Assembly (NCBI GenBank): GCA_021781455.1
Contig: JAJXWV010000026.1
Span: forward strand, 1-40,303
Length of the DNA: 40,303 bases
DNA from: Acidobacteriota bacterium
Lineage (GTDB): Bacteria > Acidobacteriota > Thermoanaerobaculia > Gp7-AA8
Direction: 5' to 3'
Shown: piece by piece, positions 7,969-15,948 of the stretch
Layout: every line of letters begins with the position of its first letter
How positions within the stretch are numbered: the stretch's first letter is position 1
Position numbers and translations under genes: made by a program
The notes under the pieces: generated by a model
The model's input: only the letters and a program-made list of their open reading frames with translations
Told to the model about the DNA's origin: nothing
Databases searched by the model: none

Positions 7969-9303
7969 TCACACAATCAGCCGCAGGGGCTGCTCGAGGT
8001 ACTGCCGCAGGGTCTTGAGGAACTCCGCTCCGGCCGCACCATCGACGACGCGGTGATCGCACGACATCGTGATCTTCATCCGCTCACGCACAGCGACCTG
8101 CCGCTCGATCACCACGGGCCGCGACTCAACCGCGCCGATGGCCAGGATGGCCGCGTTCGGCGGGTTGATGATCGCGGTGAATTCCTCGATTCCCCAGGCG
8201 CCGAGGTTCGAGATGGTGAAGGTGCTCCCCTGGTACTCGTTGGGGAGCAGCTTGCGATTGCGCGCCTTCTCGGCCAGCGCGCGCACCTCGTCGCCAATCT
8301 CGCGGATCGATTTCTGGTCGGCGTTGCGGACCACCGGCGTGATCAGCCCTTCCGGCGTCGAGACGGCGATGCCGATGTGCACTTCGCCGTGCAGGCTGAT
8401 CCCGTCGTCGCCCCACGAGGCATTGACGTAGGGATGGTGGTGCAGCGCCAGGGCTACGGCGCGGACGATGTAGTCGTTGACGCTGGTCTTGATCCCTTCG
8501 ATGGCGTTGACCTGCTCGCGGAAGGAGAGCAGGTTCGTCACGTCGTAATCGGCGGTCAGGTAAAAGTGAGGAATGGGACCGGTGGACTCGGCGAGCCGTT
8601 TGGCGATGGTCCGCCGCATCGCTGACAGCGGAACCAGCTTTGCCTCGAGCGCCGGGAGCGTGGACATCAGCGGAGCGGCCGACACACGAGATGCCCGCGG
8701 TGCTGCAGCCGCTGGTTGGGCTTCCGCCGCGCCGCGGAAGTTCTGGACGTCTTTGGCGATCACCCGCCCCTGCGGACCGCTCCCCTGCACCGCTTCGAGG
8801 GGAACGCCGAGGTCTCGGGCCATGCGCCGGGCCAGGGGCGAAGAGCGGCGGCGTCCGCCTTCCGGCAAGGCCACGACATTCGCGGACGGCGCGGCGGTGC
8901 GGTCTTTCCGGAGGCCCTGCTGCTCGATGGCTTCCTGGTACTCGCCGGTCGTGTGCTTGATGCTGTCCTTCTTGTCGGTCCGGCGACGCTGCTGGCCCTT
9001 TTCGGGCTCTGATACCTCAGGCTTCTTCGGCGCCGCGGCCGCTTTCGCTGCGGGAGGCGCTTTCTCGCCAGGCGCGAGAACCGAGGCCAGCACATTGCCG
9101 ACCGGCACCGTCTGTCCCGCTTCGACGGTCACCGCCGCGAGCGTGCCGTCCTGCTCTGCTTCGACATCGAGATTGACCTTGTCGGTCTCGATCTCCAGCA
9201 GCGGCTCGCCCTTCTTCACGGCCTCGCCGGCTTTCTTGTACCAGCGGACGACCTTCCCCTCGGTCATCGCGTCGCCCACTTTCGGCATGATCACTTCGGC
9301 CAT
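7969..9303 (-). CDS. 2-oxoacid dehydrogenase E2 (dihydrolipoamide acyltransferase)
   Basis: 444 residues. E2 forms the core of the 2-oxoacid dehydrogenase complex and passes the acyl group from lipoyl-lysine to CoA. One lipoyl domain occupies residues 1-78 with the lipoylated Lys at 42 (EIETDKVNLDVE). An Ala/Pro/Lys linker leads to a peripheral-subunit-binding domain (SPLARRMARDLGVPLEAVQG, about 157-190), and the catalytic domain ends with HRVVDG (His417, Asp421). The E1 alpha and E1 beta genes lie directly upstream in the same operon, so it serves that E1. The substrate (pyruvate or branched-chain 2-oxoacid) cannot be fixed from sequence; acetyltransferase of pyruvate dehydrogenase is the more likely. 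No E3 gene is present here. Confidence 0.93.
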   Translation of the reverse strand: MAEVIMPKVGDAMTEGKVVRWYKKAGEAVKKGEPLLEIETDKVNLDVEAEQDGTLAAVTVEAGQTVPVGNVLASVLAPGEKAPPAAKAAAAPKKPEVSEPEKGQQRRRTDKKDSIKHTTGEYQEAIEQQGLRKDRTAAPSANVVALPEGGRRRSSPLARRMARDLGVPLEAVQGSGPQGRVIAKDVQNFRGAAEAQPAAAAPRASRVSAAPLMSTLPALEAKLVPLSAMRRTIAKRLAESTGPIPHFYLTADYDVTNLLSFREQVNAIEGIKTSVNDYIVRAVALALHHHPYVNASWGDDGISLHGEVHIGIAVSTPEGLITPVVRNADQKSIREIGDEVRALAEKARNRKLLPNEYQGSTFTISNLGAWGIEEFTAIINPPNAAILAIGAVESRPVVIERQVAVRERMKITMSCDHRVVDGAAGAEFLKTLRQYLEQPLRLIV

Positions 9304-9313
9304 AAATCCTCAA

Positions 9314-9387
9314 AGTGCTGAGTACTGAGTGCTGAGTACTGAGTCGAATCTTGAACACTCAGTACTCAGCACTCAGTACTCAGTACT
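9314..9387. repeat. Heptameric inverted-arm element, CTGAGTA word, between E1 beta and E2
   Basis: A 31-nt arm (9314-9344, CTGAGTA/CTGAGTG at 7-bp spacing) faces its reverse complement at 9357-9387 with a single mismatch and a 12-nt loop. The right arm ends 2 nt from the E1 beta stop codon (9390-9392). No T-run follows. The same arm sequence recurs at 30426 and 32373. Confidence 0.95.
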
Positions 9388-9389
9388 AC

Positions 9390-10376
9390 TCATTCGCGGT
9401 ACATGACGCGCCTGACGGCGCCAATGATCTGCGGCTCGTGCGGCGTGGCCAGCAGCTCGAGATTGCGGGCGTAGGGCATCGGAACGTCCTCGCCGGTCAC
9501 ACGGGCCACGGGAGCGTCGAGCTCGTCGAACATTTCTTCGGTGATGCTGGCGGCGATTTCCGCAGCTGCGCCGAACGGTTTCCACTGCTCCTGAACGACG
9601 ACGGCGCGATGAGTCCTGGCGACCGACGCGTAAGTCGGTACGAGATCGAGCGGGCGGATGGAACGGAGGTCGATCACTTCCGCCTCGATCCCCTCTTCCT
9701 TCGAAAGCTTCTCCGCGGCGACGAGGGAGAGCTGCAACATGCGGCCGTAAGAAACGATGGTGACGTCGGAGCCCTCGCGGGCCACGCGCGACTCGCCGAA
9801 AGGAACGGTGAAGTCGGGATCCTCGGGCACTTCGCCCTTCATTCCGTAAAGCGCCGCGCTCTCGAGGAAGATCACCGGATCCTTGCCGCGCACCGCCGTC
9901 TTCAGCATGCCTTTGGCGTCGGCCGGCGTGGCCGGCGCGACGACCGCGAGCCCAGGAAAGTGCCCGTAAAACGCCTCGAACGTCTGGGAGTGCTGCGCCG
10001 AGAGCTGGACGCCCGCGCCCTGCGGGCCGCGGATGACCATCGGCACGTCGACCTGCCCGCCGGAGAAGTAACGGACCTTCGCGGCGTGGTTCAGGATCTG
10101 GTCGGCGGCGACGATGGCGAAGTTCATCGTCATCATCTCCACGATCGGTCGCAGCCCGAGCATGGCCATTCCCACGGCGGTTCCGGCCATTCCCGCCTCG
10201 GCGATGGGCGTGTCGATGACGCGCTTCGAGCCGTACTTCTTCAGCATGCCGGCGGTGATGCGGAAGGTCCCCTCGTAGACGCCGATGTCCTCGCCCATGA
10301 TCAGGACGTTCGGATCGCGGTCCATCTCTTCGATCATCGCCTCGCGGATCGCGTCGCGGTAACTCTTCTCGGCCAT
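9390..10376 (-). CDS. pdhB: 2-oxoacid dehydrogenase E1 component, beta subunit
   Basis: 328 residues, the usual length. It partners the E1 alpha subunit to form the thiamine-diphosphate enzyme that decarboxylates pyruvate (or a branched-chain 2-oxoacid). The N-terminal transketolase-pyrimidine domain shows 'MGEDIGVYEGTFRIT', 'DTPIAEAGMAGTAVGMAM' and 'GPQGAGVQLSAQHSQTFEAF'; the C-terminal transketolase domain shows 'VTIVSYGRMLQLSL' and 'VIDLRSIRPLDL'. The glutamate of 'PIAEAG' should activate ThDP. It sits 74 nt after E1 alpha and 86 nt before E2, and both spacers are filled by inverted repeat elements. Confidence 0.94.
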   Translation of the reverse strand: MAEKSYRDAIREAMIEEMDRDPNVLIMGEDIGVYEGTFRITAGMLKKYGSKRVIDTPIAEAGMAGTAVGMAMLGLRPIVEMMTMNFAIVAADQILNHAAKVRYFSGGQVDVPMVIRGPQGAGVQLSAQHSQTFEAFYGHFPGLAVVAPATPADAKGMLKTAVRGKDPVIFLESAALYGMKGEVPEDPDFTVPFGESRVAREGSDVTIVSYGRMLQLSLVAAEKLSKEEGIEAEVIDLRSIRPLDLVPTYASVARTHRAVVVQEQWKPFGAAAEIAASITEEMFDELDAPVARVTGEDVPMPYARNLELLATPHEPQIIGAVRRVMYRE

Positions 10377-10387
10377 GTCAGTTCTGC

Positions 10388-10450
10388 GTGCTGAGTCCTG
10401 AGTGCTGAGTGCCCGGTCCTCTCAGGACTCAGGACTCAGCACTCAGGACT
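10388..10450. repeat. Heptameric inverted-arm element, CTGAGTC word, between E1 alpha and E1 beta
   Basis: The left side carries GTGCTGAGTCCTGAGTGCTG; the right side 10420-10450 repeats CTCAGGA/CTCAGCA at 7-bp spacing and is its reverse complement with a 7-nt register offset. It ends at 10450, and the E1 alpha stop codon is 10451-10453. Confidence 0.88.
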
Positions 10451-11497
10451 TCATTCCGTCTGGTTGATCTGTCGCGGACCGTGCTCGGCCACGACGTCGG
10501 TGAACAGCTCCGTGCCCCCGGGCACCGGGCTCTCTTCGGCGAACTTCACGGCCGCGGCGACGCGCTCGTTCGCTTCCTCATCCATCTTCCTGACGTCTTC
10601 ATCCGTCACTCCGCAGATCTCGCGGAGTCGGTTGCGAAGAATGATGATCGGATCGCGATGGCGGTGCTGCTCGACCTCATCCTTGCTCCGGTAAGGCTGG
10701 AGGATGTCGGCCGCACCGTGTCCGGAGAAGCGGTAGGTGACCGCCTCGAGGCAATACGGTTTGCCGGTCTCGCGAATCTGCCCGATGACGCGGTCCGCCG
10801 CGCCGCGAACGGCGAAGACATCCTGGCCGTCGACCTTCTCACCCGGGATGTTGTAGGCGCGGACGCGGGTCACGAGATCGGTCAGCGCGGAATGGCGCTC
10901 CACCGACGTCCCCATCGCGTATCCGTTGTTCTCGATGACGAAAAGGATCGGACAGAGGCCCTGGTTTCCCCACAGGCCGGCCATGTTCATCGCTTCGTGA
11001 AAGGAGCCGATGTTCATGGCGCCGTCGCCGAAGTAGCAGACGCAGATGCGGTCCGTGCCCTGATAGCGCAACGCGTACGCAGCTCCGGCGGCGAGGGTGA
11101 GGTGACCGCCGACGATTCCGTATCCGCCGTAGAAGCCGTGCTCGACGTCGAACAGGTGCATCGAGCCGCCCTTGCCCTTGGAAACGCCGGAGGCTTTGCC
11201 GAACAGCTCCGCCATGATGCGGTTCGGATCGGTGCCGCGAAGGATGGCATGCGCGTGGTCGCGATAGCCGGAGAAAACGACGTCGCGGTCGCGGGTGGCC
11301 GTGATGATGCCGGAGGCCACTCCCTCCTGCCCGATGTAGACGTGGAGATAGCCGCCGATCTTGCCGCGCCGGAACTCGCGCTCGGTGGCTTCCTCGAAGC
11401 GGCGGATGAAGATCATTCGCTTGAGGATCTCGGTCCACTCGGGAGCGCAGGCGGCTGGATCGATTGTACTTACGGAGTTTTCTTTCGTCTCAGGCAT
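10451..11497 (-). CDS. pdhA: 2-oxoacid dehydrogenase E1 component, alpha subunit
   Basis: 348 residues. It binds thiamine diphosphate: the GDG...NN motif spans residues 157-191 (GDGAMNIGSFHEAMN ... VIENN). 'FSGYRDHAHAILRG' and 'KGKGGSMHLFD' are conserved surface and active-site loops of the PdhA/AcoA class. It is the first gene of an E1 alpha - E1 beta - E2 operon. I chose ATG 11497 over ATG 11524 because homology starts soon after and the upstream residues are not family-like; neither has a strong Shine-Dalgarno. A possible -10 (TATAGA, 11539-11544) lies about 40 nt upstream, without a convincing -35. Confidence 0.93.
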   Translation of the reverse strand: MPETKENSVSTIDPAACAPEWTEILKRMIFIRRFEEATEREFRRGKIGGYLHVYIGQEGVASGIITATRDRDVVFSGYRDHAHAILRGTDPNRIMAELFGKASGVSKGKGGSMHLFDVEHGFYGGYGIVGGHLTLAAGAAYALRYQGTDRICVCYFGDGAMNIGSFHEAMNMAGLWGNQGLCPILFVIENNGYAMGTSVERHSALTDLVTRVRAYNIPGEKVDGQDVFAVRGAADRVIGQIRETGKPYCLEAVTYRFSGHGAADILQPYRSKDEVEQHRHRDPIIILRNRLREICGVTDEDVRKMDEEANERVAAAVKFAEESPVPGGTELFTDVVAEHGPRQINQTE

Positions 11498-11623
11498 TCG
11501 TCGTGACTGCGCGGTACCGTGCATACCGCGGGCCGAATTCTATATCACGCTCGATTCCCATCCGCGGCTGCCCGGTCGAGCAACTCGTGGCGAGGTCTCG
11601 AGTTTGCGAGGTCGCCGCTGCAC

Positions 11624-12931
11624 CTATCTCGCGACTTCCTGACTTAGCGGTACGGTGCCCTCGTCTTCGTCGAGTTCCGTCCCGCGGAACACGAATCCCG
11701 CCGCGATGATCGCGAGAACGATGCCGTTGATCGTCAGGGCCAGAGCGAGCGAGTAGCGCTGAATCATCCAGCCGGCGAGCAGACTGCCGAGCGGCATGCC
11801 GCCGCGGAACGCCAGCATGAAAATCGACATGACCCGGCCGCGCATCGAGTCGGCCACCGCGAGCTGGACGAGCGAGCTATAGAGCGAGACGACGCCGACG
11901 ACGCACGCGCCGGCGAAGAACGCCGTCACGAACGTGACCGGAATGTGAGTGGACAGACCGAACGCGATGAGCAGCAGCGCATACGCGAGCTGCAGGAACA
12001 GGGCGAGCCGTCCCTTCCTCTTCGCGTATCCGGTGAATGCCACGAACAAGGCCCCCATGACAGAGCCGACGCCGTAGGTGGACACCAGATACGAGAGCCC
12101 CTTCATGCCCAGGTGAAAGTTGTTTGCCACGACGGGGAGCATCTGGAAGAGCGGTTGCCCGAGGAAAGTGCCGGCAAAGGCAAGCACCGTCAGCAACTGC
12201 AGCTTCGGTCGCGCCAGCACGAACCGGAAGCCCTCGCGCATCTCCGCGACGATGCTCCGGTTCTCGGAAGCCGGCCGCGCGTGAGGCATGCGCATCAGCA
12301 TCAGCGCGACCATCACCGCGACGAACGACAGGGCATTCAGAGCGAAGCACGATGCCGCTCCCCACCACGCAAACACGACGCCACCGAGGGCCGGCCCGAT
12401 CACGCGTGCGAGGTTGAACTGCATCGAGTTCATCGCCACCGCGTTCGGCACGTCTTCGCGCCTGACCAGCAGCGGCAGAAGGGACGCGTACGCAGGTCCG
12501 CTCATCGACTGCGCACTTCCCGTGAGAAACGACAGCAGGAGGATGTGCCAGATCTTGACGGCGTGCGACCAGATGAGGATGGCCAGGATCAGCGCGAAAG
12601 AGCCCTGCAGAATCTGCGAGGCCATCATCACCCGTCGCCGCTCGACGCGATCGGCGATCACGCCGCCGAAGAGGGAGAAGAGCAGCATCGGTCCGGTGGC
12701 GAGAAATCCGTCCAGACCGAGCAGCAGTGCGGAGTTCGTCATCTGGTAGACCAGAAAACCCTGGGCGACGGCCTGCATGAACGTTCCGCAGGTCGACGTG
12801 AACGCGCCGATCCAGAGGAGGCGGAAATCCCGGTACGAAAGCGCGCTGAACGTTCGCCTCAATGCGCTGACCTGCGCCTGCGCCCGGACTTCCGACTCGA
12901 GCGTCTCTTCATCAGGCAGCGTCGAACTCAT
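11624..12931 (-). CDS. MFS transporter (MFS_3/EntS-like)
   Basis: 435 residues with about twelve hydrophobic segments. 'TFSALSYRDFRLLWIGAFTS' at the N-terminus and 'GGVIADRVERRRVM' (loop 2-3 motif A) are typical of the MFS_3 branch that includes enterobactin exporter EntS and related drug or metabolite exporters. A second copy of the loop motif is seen around 'AVADSMRGRVMSIFMLAFRG'. ATG 12931 is chosen because upstream codons in the frame overlap ruvC. The substrate is unknown. It is separated from ruvC by 53 nt and may be co-transcribed with it. Confidence 0.88.
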   Translation of the reverse strand: MSSTLPDEETLESEVRAQAQVSALRRTFSALSYRDFRLLWIGAFTSTCGTFMQAVAQGFLVYQMTNSALLLGLDGFLATGPMLLFSLFGGVIADRVERRRVMMASQILQGSFALILAILIWSHAVKIWHILLLSFLTGSAQSMSGPAYASLLPLLVRREDVPNAVAMNSMQFNLARVIGPALGGVVFAWWGAASCFALNALSFVAVMVALMLMRMPHARPASENRSIVAEMREGFRFVLARPKLQLLTVLAFAGTFLGQPLFQMLPVVANNFHLGMKGLSYLVSTYGVGSVMGALFVAFTGYAKRKGRLALFLQLAYALLLIAFGLSTHIPVTFVTAFFAGACVVGVVSLYSSLVQLAVADSMRGRVMSIFMLAFRGGMPLGSLLAGWMIQRYSLALALTINGIVLAIIAAGFVFRGTELDEDEGTVPLSQEVAR

Positions 12932-12984
12932 CGCGGGCTCATTATCTGCGGATCTGCGAACCGGCCGGACCGCGGGATTCCGTG

Positions 12985-13485
12985 TTAACGACGAATTTGC
13001 ATCCGGGCCGTCATCCCGGCCGAGTGCGCGTGGCAGATGGCGATGGCCAGGGCGTCGGAGGCATCGGCCGACATCTTCATCGTGGCGCATTGGGGAACGA
13101 GGCGGCGCACCATCGTCGCCACCTGCTCCTTCTCCGCACCGCCGAATCCGACGATGGCGCTCTTCACAGAGCGCGGCGAGTACTCGAACAGTTCAACGCC
13201 GCAGGCGCGTGCGGCAAGCAGGATGACGCCCCGGGCGTGCGCCAGCTGGATCAGGCTCTTTACGTTCTGACCGGCAAACGGTGTCTCCACTGCAATCGCC
13301 GCAGGGTTGGTTCGACGGATCACCACGAGGAGCTCCGCGTGGATGCGCTCCAGCCGTTCCGAGAGCTCGGACCCGCGGCGCGTCCCGATCGAGCCCTGCT
13401 CCACCAGCGACAGGCGGCCCCGCTCGTAGTCGATGACTCCGAATCCGGTCGTCACCGACCCTGGATCGACCCCGAGGATGCGCAT
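12985..13485 (-). CDS. ruvC: Crossover junction endodeoxyribonuclease RuvC
   Basis: 166 residues, close to the family's usual length. RuvC resolves Holliday junctions with RuvAB. The metal-binding acidic residues fall where expected: Asp7 (GVDPGS), Glu67 (AVETPF), Asp141 and Asp144 (SADASDALAIAICH). ATG 13485 is chosen because MRILGVDPGS is the canonical N-terminus; the in-frame extension upstream is repeat sequence. ruvA and ruvB are not in the window; trmB is upstream instead. Confidence 0.96.
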   Translation of the reverse strand: MRILGVDPGSVTTGFGVIDYERGRLSLVEQGSIGTRRGSELSERLERIHAELLVVIRRTNPAAIAVETPFAGQNVKSLIQLAHARGVILLAARACGVELFEYSPRSVKSAIVGFGGAEKEQVATMVRRLVPQCATMKMSADASDALAIAICHAHSAGMTARMQIRR

Positions 13486-13497
13486 GGAGGCATTGTA

Positions 13498-13584
13498 CAG
13501 ATCGCAGATGGCAGATCGCAGATGGCAGGTGTGCCGCGCCGGGCTGCGGGAGTACCTGCGATCTGCGACTGCCATCTGCGATCT
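13498..13584. repeat. Heptameric inverted-arm element, CAGATGG/CAGATCG word, between trmB and ruvC
   Basis: 13499-13530 and 13554-13584 are reverse complements at about 30 of 32 positions with one single-base gap; the 7-bp words alternate CAGATCG and CAGATGG. The interval is 23 nt. The right arm includes part of the trmB stop codon (13583-13585). Confidence 0.92.
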
Positions 13585-14182
13585 ACTTCCAGAACCGCAC
13601 CTCGTAAATCTCCCGTCCCTCGGCCCGGTACTTGGCCTCGTAGTTCGTCCGCGGCGGCTCGTCGGCTGTGGGGATGCGCGGCTCGGAGCGGAAGTACTCT
13701 GCGATCACAGGCGCCGCCGCTTCGAAGTACTCGCGGTGATCGGTCACATAGATGCCGGAACCGCCGTCGATGAGGACGCGGCGCATTTCGGCGAGCGCTT
13801 CCGGGCGGATGATCCGCCGCTTCTGCTCGCGTTTGCGCGGCCAAGGATCAGGAAAATAGACGTGCAGCTCGCTGACCGAAGCGGTGGGAAGCATGTCTCG
13901 CATCACCGCAAACGCGTCATGGTTGATGAGCCGCACATTCGTCAGATGGCGCTTGAGCACGCGCTCGCTGATGAGGCGGTGGTAGTGGAGCGACTTCTCG
14001 ATGCCGATGAAGTTCACCTGCGGCCGCTCCATCGCCGAGGTGATCAGGAAACGGCCCTTGCCCGAGCCGATCTCGAGCACCACCGGATGGCCGTTGCCGA
14101 AGACCTCCGTCAAGTCGAGGCGCACGAAGCCTGTCTCGCGAGGGTTGATGACGATGGAAACTTCGCGCGTTTGTGAGTTCAC
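13583..14182 (-). CDS. trmB: tRNA (guanine-N7-)-methyltransferase
   Basis: 199 residues. TrmB methylates G46 of tRNA variable loops using SAM. The SAM motif I 'VVLEIGSGKGRFL' and 'FIGIEKSLHY' are present, as is the family signature 'ELHVYFPDPWPRKREQKRRI' and the C-terminal 'TNYEAKYRAEGREIYEVRF'. The start is GTG 14182; only 2 nt separate it from the perfect terminal repeat of a dispersed element (14185-14518), so any promoter or ribosome binding site must lie inside that element. Confidence 0.95.
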   Translation of the reverse strand: MNSQTREVSIVINPRETGFVRLDLTEVFGNGHPVVLEIGSGKGRFLITSAMERPQVNFIGIEKSLHYHRLISERVLKRHLTNVRLINHDAFAVMRDMLPTASVSELHVYFPDPWPRKREQKRRIIRPEALAEMRRVLIDGGSGIYVTDHREYFEAAAPVIAEYFRSEPRIPTADEPPRTNYEAKYRAEGREIYEVRFWK

Positions 14183-14184
14183 GT

Positions 14185-14518
14185 CTTGTCATTCCGAGCG
14201 TTCGAATCGCGCAGGCGCGATACCGGAGAGAAGAAACGTTCGATCGTTCCCCCTCTCCCCGCCGCAGCGGGGAGAGGGCCGGGGTGAGGGGTCTCGTTCT
14301 GGTTCAAAAGGAGACCCCTTGTACGCCTTCGGCACCTTCTCCCCGCTGCGGCGGGGGGAAGGGCAACGAACGCCAGAACCCTCATAAGCAGTGGGAGTTT
14401 CTTGGAAGCGTGAGCGAGTGATCTGGGCGGTCGGGGGGGCGCCTGACTGAGCGGTTTTCAGAACGTTCTGCCTGCCACCCACACTCCCAGATTTCTCGCT
14501 CACGCTCGGAATGACAAG
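14185..14518. repeat. Dispersed repeat family B, copy 1, with perfect 16-bp terminal inverted repeats
   Basis: The left end CTTGTCATTCCGAGCG (14185-14200) is the exact reverse complement of the right end (14503-14518). Inside are TCTCCCCGCCGCAGCGGGGAGA and a related CCCCGCTGCGGCGGGG, probably from an internal duplication. Most of the element matches the reverse complement of 18925-19160. It has no transposase and fills the whole space between trmB and the next gene. It resembles MITE-like or REP-like non-autonomous elements. Confidence 0.88.
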
Positions 14519-14522
14519 CGTC

Positions 14523-15821
14523 CTAACTCGAGGCCCTGAACAGCACGATCAGGACGCCGATGCCGACGACGATCAGGATGATCGGCAGGATCACGCCCTT
14601 GCCCTGGGTCCGTCCCTTCGCGGCGGTGCTGGTCGTGTCGGTCGTGGCTGCCGACGCGGTCGTTTCCGTCGTCGCCGGCGCCGTGGAGGACGTCGTCTCG
14701 GTGGCTGTGGTCGAAATCGCCGACGCCGCGGAGGTCGTGGCGGCCGCGCTGGCGATTGGAGCGGACGCTGCGCTCGCCGAGGTCGTCTCATCCGGAGCCG
14801 CTGGGGTGGTCGACGAAGTTGTCGATGCCGCCGGCGACGGGCTGCTCGGCGCGTTCGACGAAGTCGGTGCCGGCTTCGCCTTTTCGGCAACAGCCTTCGG
14901 TGCGGGCTTCTCCACCGGCTTCACTGAAGATTTCCGCACAGGCTTCTCGCTCGTCTTCTGTGCCGCCTTCGCGCTCCTTCTTTCGATTTGATGGCTGCTC
15001 TTCCGCGGTGCCGGCGCCTTCTGGTGAGCCTCGGCGATCTTCGTCCCGGCGTGGTGTTCCTGCGCGGTCGTCCGGTGCAGAGGCGGTTTGGGTTTCGCCG
15101 CTGACGTCGTTTCTTTGGCTTCCCTCTTCTCGGCGGCCTGCGGTTCGGCTTTCGGCCGCGTCGTGGCGAGCCGCGGCAGAACGCGCGGCGGGCGGGGCGC
15201 GCGGGTCACCACGGAGACTCCGAGGTTCTTCAGGCGCTGCGCCGTTTCGCGGACGAGAAAATCGCGAGTCTCGGACGTCGGATAGAAACGCGTTCCGCGC
15301 GCGTCGACGAAAGTCTGATCGGCGATGGCGCGATCGAAGCCGGGATAGCCGCGCATGATCTGCGCAGGGACTGTCGTCGAATCGAAGAACGCACCGGTCC
15401 GCGATTCCATCTGGTACGTCCAGATGCGATCGAGGTCGTCATACACTCGGATGACCTGCGTGGCCGCATCCTTCTCCCCTCCCGCCGGGTACGCGGCCAC
15501 GGTGGCCTTCACGCGGGCGAGAGCATCGCGGAATCCGTCGCGATCGCCGCGGTCGGCCGCGTTCTGCACATCCTTGAGCTGCGCCTTCACCGATGCGGTC
15601 GGAGGGGCCGCGTTGGCGTGGCGCTTCGGCGGTTCGGGGATCTCAGCGACCTGGATGCGCGGCACTGCCGGCGGCGCCAGCGATTGATCGCAGTTCGCAG
15701 GGACGGGTGCGGTCGGCGTGGGCAGAACAGTGACGGTCGGGTTCAGCTGCGCGTCCGCAGCGATCGCCGATGCGACGAGCAAGAACGCCGTGAGCAGTAC
15801 GCGTAACACGCGATTCGTCAT
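14523..15821 (-). CDS. Secreted or envelope protein, Ala/Thr/Pro/Lys-rich with C-terminal anchor
   Basis: 432 residues. A Sec signal peptide (MTNRVLRVLLTAFLLVASAIAADAQ) is followed by a structured region of about 200 residues ('DLDRIWTYQMESRTGAFFDS', 'IMRGYPGFDRAIADQTFVD'), then a Lys/Pro/Ala-rich stretch and a Ser/Ala/Thr-rich stretch, and finally a single transmembrane helix (GVILPIILIVVGIGVLIVLF). This looks like an envelope protein whose low-complexity stalk crosses the periplasm. I chose ATG 15821 over an upstream ATG because of the signal peptide. I do not recognise a family. The next gene upstream has a similar secreted, Ala-rich design. Confidence 0.75.
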   Translation of the reverse strand: MTNRVLRVLLTAFLLVASAIAADAQLNPTVTVLPTPTAPVPANCDQSLAPPAVPRIQVAEIPEPPKRHANAAPPTASVKAQLKDVQNAADRGDRDGFRDALARVKATVAAYPAGGEKDAATQVIRVYDDLDRIWTYQMESRTGAFFDSTTVPAQIMRGYPGFDRAIADQTFVDARGTRFYPTSETRDFLVRETAQRLKNLGVSVVTRAPRPPRVLPRLATTRPKAEPQAAEKREAKETTSAAKPKPPLHRTTAQEHHAGTKIAEAHQKAPAPRKSSHQIERRSAKAAQKTSEKPVRKSSVKPVEKPAPKAVAEKAKPAPTSSNAPSSPSPAASTTSSTTPAAPDETTSASAASAPIASAAATTSAASAISTTATETTSSTAPATTETTASAATTDTTSTAAKGRTQGKGVILPIILIVVGIGVLIVLFRASS

Positions 15822-15948
15822 GTCGGTTCGATTCGAGGAGCAGTCTGGACCCAGGCGGCTGCGAAGCATCGTCCTCGCTCCCGCGTAGCTTACTAAACGA
15901 ACAGCTCATTGTGCAGTGCCAACGGCTTCGAGCCGCGGCCTGCCACGC

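Noticed and set aside
9314-9387. CRISPR-like repeats
   Set aside because: The repeats are 7 bp, contiguous and inverted, without unique spacers of regular length or cas genes.
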